Shown here: positions 61,527-64,000 of the stretch, one piece after another
Numbering within the stretch: the first letter of the stretch is position 1
How the letters are laid out: each line of letters starts with the position of its first letter
NCBI GenBank assembly: GCA_964036155.1
Contig: OZ038422.1
Coordinates: forward strand, 7,959,201-8,023,200
Length of the DNA stretch: 64,000 nt
Origin: Diploscapter coronatus
Lineage: Eukaryota; Nematoda; Chromadorea; Rhabditida; Rhabditidae
Reading direction: 5' to 3'
Program-made: the position numbers and the translations under genes
The notes under the pieces: generated by a model
Databases searched by the model: none
Told to the model about the DNA's origin: nothing
What the model saw: only the letters and a program-made list of their open reading frames with translations

Positions 61527-63237
61527 ATGACTACTATGAATTCAAGAATGCGATATAATGTGTTGATCATCGTCATTTTTATTCTCATGCTTCTGCTCTA
61601 CACAGATAATTTTAAGTCATTGTTACTTCAGCCAAGTTCGGTATGTTTGAAGCCAATTTTTGAAAAATACTAATTTTCAAATCAAAAGCATAGTAAAAAC
61701 TTTACTCGAACTTATTTGAAGTCCTAAAACCTAGAATTTGTCCTCTTAATTCAGGGCATATCCGATAGTCGAGTTCGAAAAGGTATGAAAGAATGGTTGA
61801 GGTGTATGCAGAGTGGCTCCAAGGAGTATATCGATGATTCAAACAAAGTATTCCAATTGCCCTATGATTATTCGAATTACCGTAATTTTAGACCTGGGGC
61901 AACATCTGGCGACCAGTAAAGGCCTGCGAAGTTCTACCATTTATGCAGAAATTACCCATTGGAGATTTCCAAAATTCAGACGAAACGAAGAGGAGTATCA
62001 TTCCGGAATCGGTAAATATATAAATTATCTAGGCCATTTAGAATCTAATGGCACTTAAATCATTCAACGCGAATATATATGTTCAAAAGTGTCCACGGCT
62101 TCATTTTTTTGCTGTTTCACAAGTGTGTGAAGTCTTTAATATCACGAGGATTCATAGAATTCACAAAATCTTATGATTTTTAAGTTTATTTTCAAATTCA
62201 GGATGAACCCAGCGTCATCATAACTCTAGGTATAGGCCACGATGTTAAGGCAGAAATCGCAATAAAAAAGGTACTTTTTCAGGATGATCTTCAAAATAAA
62301 TGTAATTTTTAGCTTTAGCAATTACCCGAAGGCTCGAAATTCTACGGTGCCGACCCGATGCAAGAGACAAACGAGAAGCTCTACACGGACATGGGAGGCA
62401 TCTACTTTCCGTTCGCAGTTGGAGCAGGTTCCGGGATGCATACAGCTAATGTACTGAAGAATGGTAAAATCCATTTTAACATGTTAGATTTTTTATATTA
62501 CCACTAGTGGAAGAGACTCATCAAAATTGCTTCAAAAATAACCAGTACAAAATTCGTTGAAACAATTGTTTCGAACAACTTGTATAAGTTTAATAGATTT
62601 TATAAATTATCCTAGGACGGCAAAATTATTAAAATTTCAAAATCATTTGAAATATTCGATTTTGTGCAATATACGAAGATGATTTTCTAGTTTCAGGCTC
62701 CATGACCGAATACTACGACAAGAACGTGGTCCACATCGACTTGGTATACTTCCTGAAGAGCATAATCCGAGAGAAGTTCATCGATGATCTCTGGATGGAT
62801 GCTGAAGGCGCTGAATACGATCTGATGCCGTACTTCTACAACGGAGGTCAATTTGATCAAGCTGGAATCACTATTTGCCAGTTCAATATGGAGGTAAACA
62901 ACCTTTTTATATGCTCTATGAAAAGGAGAATTATGATATCTTGTAAATGAATACTATTCTGGCGTCTAAATTTGTAAAATATCTGACAAAATTTTATTCA
63001 CATTATTCACATTACCTATCATGGAGTTTCAACCATCTTCAGGTTCACAAAGCCGACTCCACGATGAAAGCGACGTTTCACAAATTTATCGTCAAAATGC
63101 TTGAAGACGGTCGATACGCTTTCTTCCGACCTGTGAAAGACGCTCATTATCGACTGTATTTTCTGAATTTTGCTCATCCGAAGTGCGTCGAGAAATATAT
63201 CATACAAAAGACTAAAGAAACCAAACAACAAAATTAA
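61527..63237 (+). CDS. FkbM-type (Methyltransf_21) methyltransferase, membrane-anchored
   Basis: Seven exons give ~309 residues. The start codon directly follows a TTCAG acceptor. A short basic tail and anchor (YNVLIIVIFILMLLLYTDN) are followed by a nematode-type N-terminal region (TWGNIWRPVKACEVLPFM) and the methyltransferase fold: VIITLGIGHDVKAE near 115 as the SAM-binding strand/loop, KFYGADPM, FAVGAGSG, VHIDLVYFL, LWMDAEGAEYDLMPYF near 213-228 (the FkbM D-x-EGxE block) and ICQFNMEVHKA. It ends with a C-terminal FRPVKDAHYRLYFLNFAHPKCVEKY region. FkbM enzymes O-methylate small molecules or sugars; with an anchor and Golgi-type neighbours, O-methylation of glycan sugars, known from nematodes, is a reasonable but unproven guess. 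Confidence 0.85.
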
Positions 63238-64000
63238 ACCTATCTTCAAGATGCGTTCGAAATTTTGCTTCAATCGTTTTTTTCTTTACTTTTCTTGTTT
63301 GTTATTTCACTCTGATACGGGATTATGGTTTCAATTCTATTCAATCTGAATTTATTGAATTTAAAAGCAATAAAGTCCTCCAAAATATCCATTCATAAGC
63401 ATGTTATTTTCCCAAAATATAGCGTATTTTTAAGGACTCTCCAAGCCATTTTGTCAAACTGACCTCACTGCGCTGATTTACCCATGGATGGATAGGTCAT
63501 TGAGTCCTGCATCCATTTCCGAAGAGAAAAAATTTAAAAAAAATAAAATATTGAAACGAAAAAGCGAAAAATTTCTCTCATTCGTGGAATGGGCTAGAGA
63601 CGCAGAGTTTGCATTGTGCATCTCGCTCCCCCTTTCTTTTTCTGCATTTGGGAATCTTTTTCTCTGCACTCTCTTCCATTTCAGCATTGGCTTCTTATAG
63701 TTTACGGATTATCAGGACCTCAGTTGCGGGTCCTAGAATTTTTCCGATTTTTATATCAGTAACAGTGAACGAATAGACTAGTCATTTCGTGAAAAAATTT
63801 TTTTGTGTACCTATTTTCTAAGTCAAAATATTAGCATTGTCGTAATTTAATATGCATTTGCGGACTTTTTCGCACCTCAATCAATAAATCGATATCACCA
63901 CGTGAAAGAGCGGTATCGAATTGTACAATAGGTACCGATTAGTTATTAAAAACGAGAAATATTTACGACAATTGGAAGGGCTATCAGTTATGAACATTCT
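63238..64000. other. Intergenic, repeat-derived at the right edge
   Basis: The last ~110 bases (63885-63990) are the inverted partner of 33135-33275. Pyrimidine- and purine-rich stretches at 63510-63680 resemble 33365-33435 in composition. No gene seen; 3' sequence of the methyltransferase occupies the left edge. Confidence 0.45.

Overview
The window is AT-rich eukaryotic DNA and reads as a nematode genome. The genes have many small exons separated by introns of about 45-60 bases ending in TTTCAG. Several genes carry a TTGCAG or TTTCAG acceptor within 0-30 bases of the start codon with no upstream exon, as expected for spliced-leader trans-splicing. The families present (GT92/DUF23, nematode-type GT11 fucosyltransferases, FkbM methyltransferases, ShKT proteins, DM-domain factors, SQV-4) fit this. 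I cannot name the genus. Coordinates given as one span run from start codon to stop codon and include introns; exon structures were read by hand from splice sites, frame continuity and family motifs. I ran no alignments or searches.

Left part (1-12.5 kb): a short DM-domain transcription factor (1233-2009), then three paralogous secreted cysteine-rich ShKT proteins. Two lie on the + strand (2990-4647, 6066-8530) and one on the - strand (9891-12459). The last carries a 640-bp Tc1/mariner-type insertion in an intron.

Middle and right (15.2-63.2 kb): a run of eight genes of sugar-nucleotide and Golgi glycosylation type, from unrelated families. They are a GT92 galactosyltransferase-like enzyme (15233-17821), UDP-glucose dehydrogenase sqv-4 (21623-26513), a divergent GT11 fucosyltransferase (27521-30148, -), a beta-1,4-Gal/GalNAc-transferase of family GT7 (45300-48523, -), a DUF288/STELLO-like Golgi protein (49750-53538), a GT31 beta-1,3-transferase (55333-57724, -), a second GT11 fucosyltransferase (58795-60945) and an FkbM-type methyltransferase (61527-63237). 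An internally deleted copy of the second GT11 gene lies at 40797-41583. UDP-glucuronate supply, galactose/GalNAc addition, fucosylation and possibly sugar methylation could act on shared secretory-pathway glycans, but that link is inference from gene content. Two further genes are unidentified: a four-exon membrane protein (38789-39752) and a 95-residue protein inside a 2.3-kb inverted-repeat element (30873-31962, -).

The gaps hold many mobile-element relics: foldback elements (32596-32903, 41584-43726), TIR elements (11111-11750, 17834-18343, 30294-32579), an 86/87-bp MITE in two copies, hairpin repeats and a duplicated ~700-bp cassette. I saw no tRNA, rRNA or CRISPR array.
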